From Pratylenchus scribneri (Eukaryota > Nematoda > Chromadorea > Rhabditida > Pratylenchidae): DNA of 64,000 nt. The notes under the pieces are model-generated. The model searched no databases. It was not told the origin of the DNA and worked only from the letters and a program-made list of their open reading frames with translations. Position 1 is the stretch's first letter, and each line of letters begins with the position of its first letter. Where the stretch lies: positions 3,899,501-3,963,500 of the forward strand of contig JAQSEB010000010.1 of the NCBI GenBank assembly GCA_030063045.1, in the 5' to 3' direction. Shown piece after piece: positions 62,044 to 64,000 of the stretch. A program made the translations under genes and the position numbers.

Positions 62044-62802
62044 TTTGTTGAGATGATCGCTAGCCTGTTCTTGAGATATATTTGCTCGAAACTTGATTGT
62101 TAAGGAAGGGATTATACGAAATCAACACAATTAACTGAAAAATAAGTTGCAATAAACACCTCCTTTTATATTTTTTTTGACGGTTGCACGATTGTATAAG
62201 GATTAGAGATTTACGTGCAACGTAGTCATTAATCTTTCCTGTCAACAAATATCTATTTCAACAAAAAATCGATTTTTTTTTAATGTTTGGCATTATATAT
62301 TTTATTGATTGGTTTACTGTACTTGAAAAAGAGAGAGAGAGGAAGAGATTGTTAGACAAAAAAAATACTTTGCGGTTGCAGGATGCAGGGGCGAAACTTA
62401 CATTATCGTCGTCGCATCGTTCGTCAATTATTTTTTTTATAAGCAAAGCACAAATTCGACATTCATATTCATATTAGGAAGACACTATTGGTAAAAAACA
62501 TGAAGTAGTTTATTCCTTATTAATAAGTAAGTATTAGGATTAGGATTCACCACTTAATAATAATAATAAGCGTCGTGTTACTTATTATTTTTATTTGTCA
62601 AGCTAGGCAACTTTCACTATTTAGCCTTCATTTATCAAAACTATTCACTGTCGCCTTAACTTACCACCAATCCAAAACCCTATTATTGAATATAATCATA
62701 ATAAATTACAATTCGGGTTTTTCAATTATTACTTTTCAGAAAAAGATAAGCTCTCTACAGCTCTCTATTTATTCAATCAAACAAACAACGAACTTGAGTA
62801 AA
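62044..62802. other. Divergent promoter region between CCCH and HMG genes
   Basis: About 760 bp shared upstream region of two oppositely oriented genes. Has an AG-rich tract near 62325-62350 and no coding or RNA signal I can support. Confidence 0.5.
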
Positions 62803-63179
62803 ATGGCACCACGAAAAGCTTCAAAGACCAAGGATCCAAATGCTCCAAAGAAGCCGGTAAATTTTCGTATTTTGATTTTTTTTATAAAAACATCTTCAGC
62901 TCGGCAGTTACTTCCTTTTCGTCGCGGACTATCGCAAACGCCATCCGGAGGAGAAGGGAAAGTAAATCATCATGAATTAGTTTCATAATTAAACACAATC
63001 TTTTAGTTCATACATCAAGACGGCTGCCAGCGAATGGAAGACTTTGGACGAGAAGGCAAAGAACATGTGGAAGGTCCGTGCTGAAGAGGACAAGGTAATC
63101 TAAAACATTTATTTTACTAAAAAAAACAAAACTATAGGATCGTTATTCTCGCGAAATGGCTGCATACCGCAACAAATAA
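62803..63179 (+). CDS. Small single HMG-box protein (NHP6/HMGB-like)
   Basis: Chromatin protein that bends DNA. Exons 62803-62856, 62900-62961, 63007-63094 and 63138-63179 give 81 residues: MAPRKASKTKDPNAPKKP, LGSYFLFVADYRKRHPEEKG, SYIKTAASEWKTLDEKAKNM and WKVRAEEDKDRYSREMAAYR. These are the basic N-tail and the three-helix HMG box with the usual aromatic residues (YFLF, W in helix 2, W and Y in helix 3). All splice sites are GT..AG and introns are 43-45 bp. A single box with a short basic N-tail and no acidic tail matches the small nematode HMG-1 or NHP6-type proteins. Confidence 0.93.
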
Positions 63180-63860
63180 GAAGGAACAACGACGAGGAGG
63201 CTTGGCGGCATTGATGGATAATGGATCTTATAGAAGAACAAGATGCCTTAAGATAATTTCTTCCCCCTTCATCATCTTTATTTAAATTAAACAATCAACC
63301 AACCACAACCACCTTTAAATTTGGATTTTATTTAAAAAACAAAGAAAACCATCTCTCCTTCTTTCGGATTATTGTAATTTCCTCACTCTGGCTTTTCCAT
63401 TTGATAAATTTGCTTAAAATAAAGAACAATTCTTCACTAATTCCCTCGAACGAATTTCCAATCAAATTTATTCACGACAAAGAAATTATTGGGTACACTA
63501 TTCGTTGGGTTAATTATTACGGTTTCTGTCTATTACATTACAATGATGAATTGTTGAATGGGGTGGGGGCTGGGGGGGGGGGTGAATGAAAACACAACTA
63601 AAAGATACAATCAAAATAATATAATTCGGAGTGATGAGAAAATAAAATGCAATATAATTTGAAAGGGTGGATGGGGGAACACGTATGGGTTGTTCATTGG
63701 CCAAAAATGATCGGTACGAGTAGATAGCCGAAAATAAGACCAAATAAGAAGGCGGAGAAGATGCGGATTGATTGGGGGAAAAGAATGGCGATTTGGGAGG
63801 GTTTTTGCGAGATTGGATAAAGGATGGAAGATTGGGTGGAGATTGAAGCCATCACTTCAT
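63180..63860. other. 3' region between convergent genes
   Basis: Holds the 3' UTRs of the HMG gene and of the lysine-rich gene beyond. A G-rich tract (GGGGTGGGGGCTGGGGGGGG) at about 63560 could form a G-quadruplex. No gene seen. Confidence 0.5.
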
Positions 63861-64000
63861 CTATTTCTGAGGCATCTTTGATTTTTCCGCCTTCTTGGCT
63901 TCTTTCTTGTGTATTTTCTCCCATTTGGCTGCCATCTTCGATGCATGTGCTTCTGCCACTTGGATGTCCTCCTTGTCGGCTCCAGTCGCTGCCTCCGCCT
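63861..64000 (-). CDS. Lysine-rich protein, C-terminal end only
   Basis: Partial: the frame is open from the right window edge to a stop at 63861-63863. The readable end is AEAATGADKEDIQVAEAHAS then MAAKWEKIHKKEAKKAEKSK and MPQK, helical and lysine-rich. Too little to name; the Lys/Glu composition would suit a nuclear or translation-associated protein. Confidence 0.5.
   Translation of the reverse strand, partial: AEAATGADKEDIQVAEAHASKMAAKWEKIHKKEAKKAEKSKMPQK

Overview
The window reads as a nematode nuclear chromosome segment. It is AT-rich, its genes are split by many short introns (mostly about 40-70 bp, GT..AG with a TTTCAG-like acceptor), splice-acceptor-like sequences often sit directly before start codons as expected for spliced-leader trans-splicing, and several products match nematode-type proteins (LGG-2-like Atg8, EGL-18/ELT-6-like GATA factor, CEY-like cold-shock protein). 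Codon use and layout would suit a tylenchid (cyst or root-knot type), but that is inference only.

Layout. 1-4502 (-): 3'-truncated KDM5/JARID1 histone demethylase. 5855-6536 (-): LGG-2/LC3. 7684-10316: a DNA transposon carrying a coiled-coil gene, with a second, Harbinger-like element inserted inside its left terminal repeat. 10561-13198 (+): a nucleotidyltransferase of the poly(A)/poly(U) polymerase class followed closely by SAR1. 15546-18130 (+): an OSGIN-like flavoprotein. 18894-38104 (-): eight closely spaced genes that look like one operon, in transcription order SRR1-like, mitochondrial L2, PLP homeostasis protein, SPO11, exosome MTR3, PUS7, CDC16/APC6 and UTP21/WDR36. Most intercistronic gaps are 130-215 bp; the MTR3-PUS7 gap is enlarged by a 2.4 kb TTAA-flanked element that itself holds a Q/N-rich gene. 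A tRNA-headed repeat lies in a CDC16 intron.

38-46 kb has no convincing gene. It holds a 44-bp minisatellite, a GC-rich hairpin and a 53-bp tandem repeat, and leads to a single-finger GATA factor (46323-48441, +). 49037-58813 is a nearly pristine LTR retroelement of Pao/BEL type on the - strand: LTRs of 528 bp with two differences by eye, 5-bp TGGAT target duplications, gag, and a 2002-codon pol frame continuing into an envelope-like glycoprotein. Then come a cold-shock/Y-box protein (-), a CCCH zinc-finger protein (-), a small HMG-box protein (+) and the 3' end of a lysine-rich protein (-).

The most unusual items are the two TIR elements that each carry a multi-exon non-transposase gene, the retroelement's in-frame UAG between gag and pol, its LTR-supplied env stop codon, its ATG-less leader ORF, and the eight-gene operon-like run.
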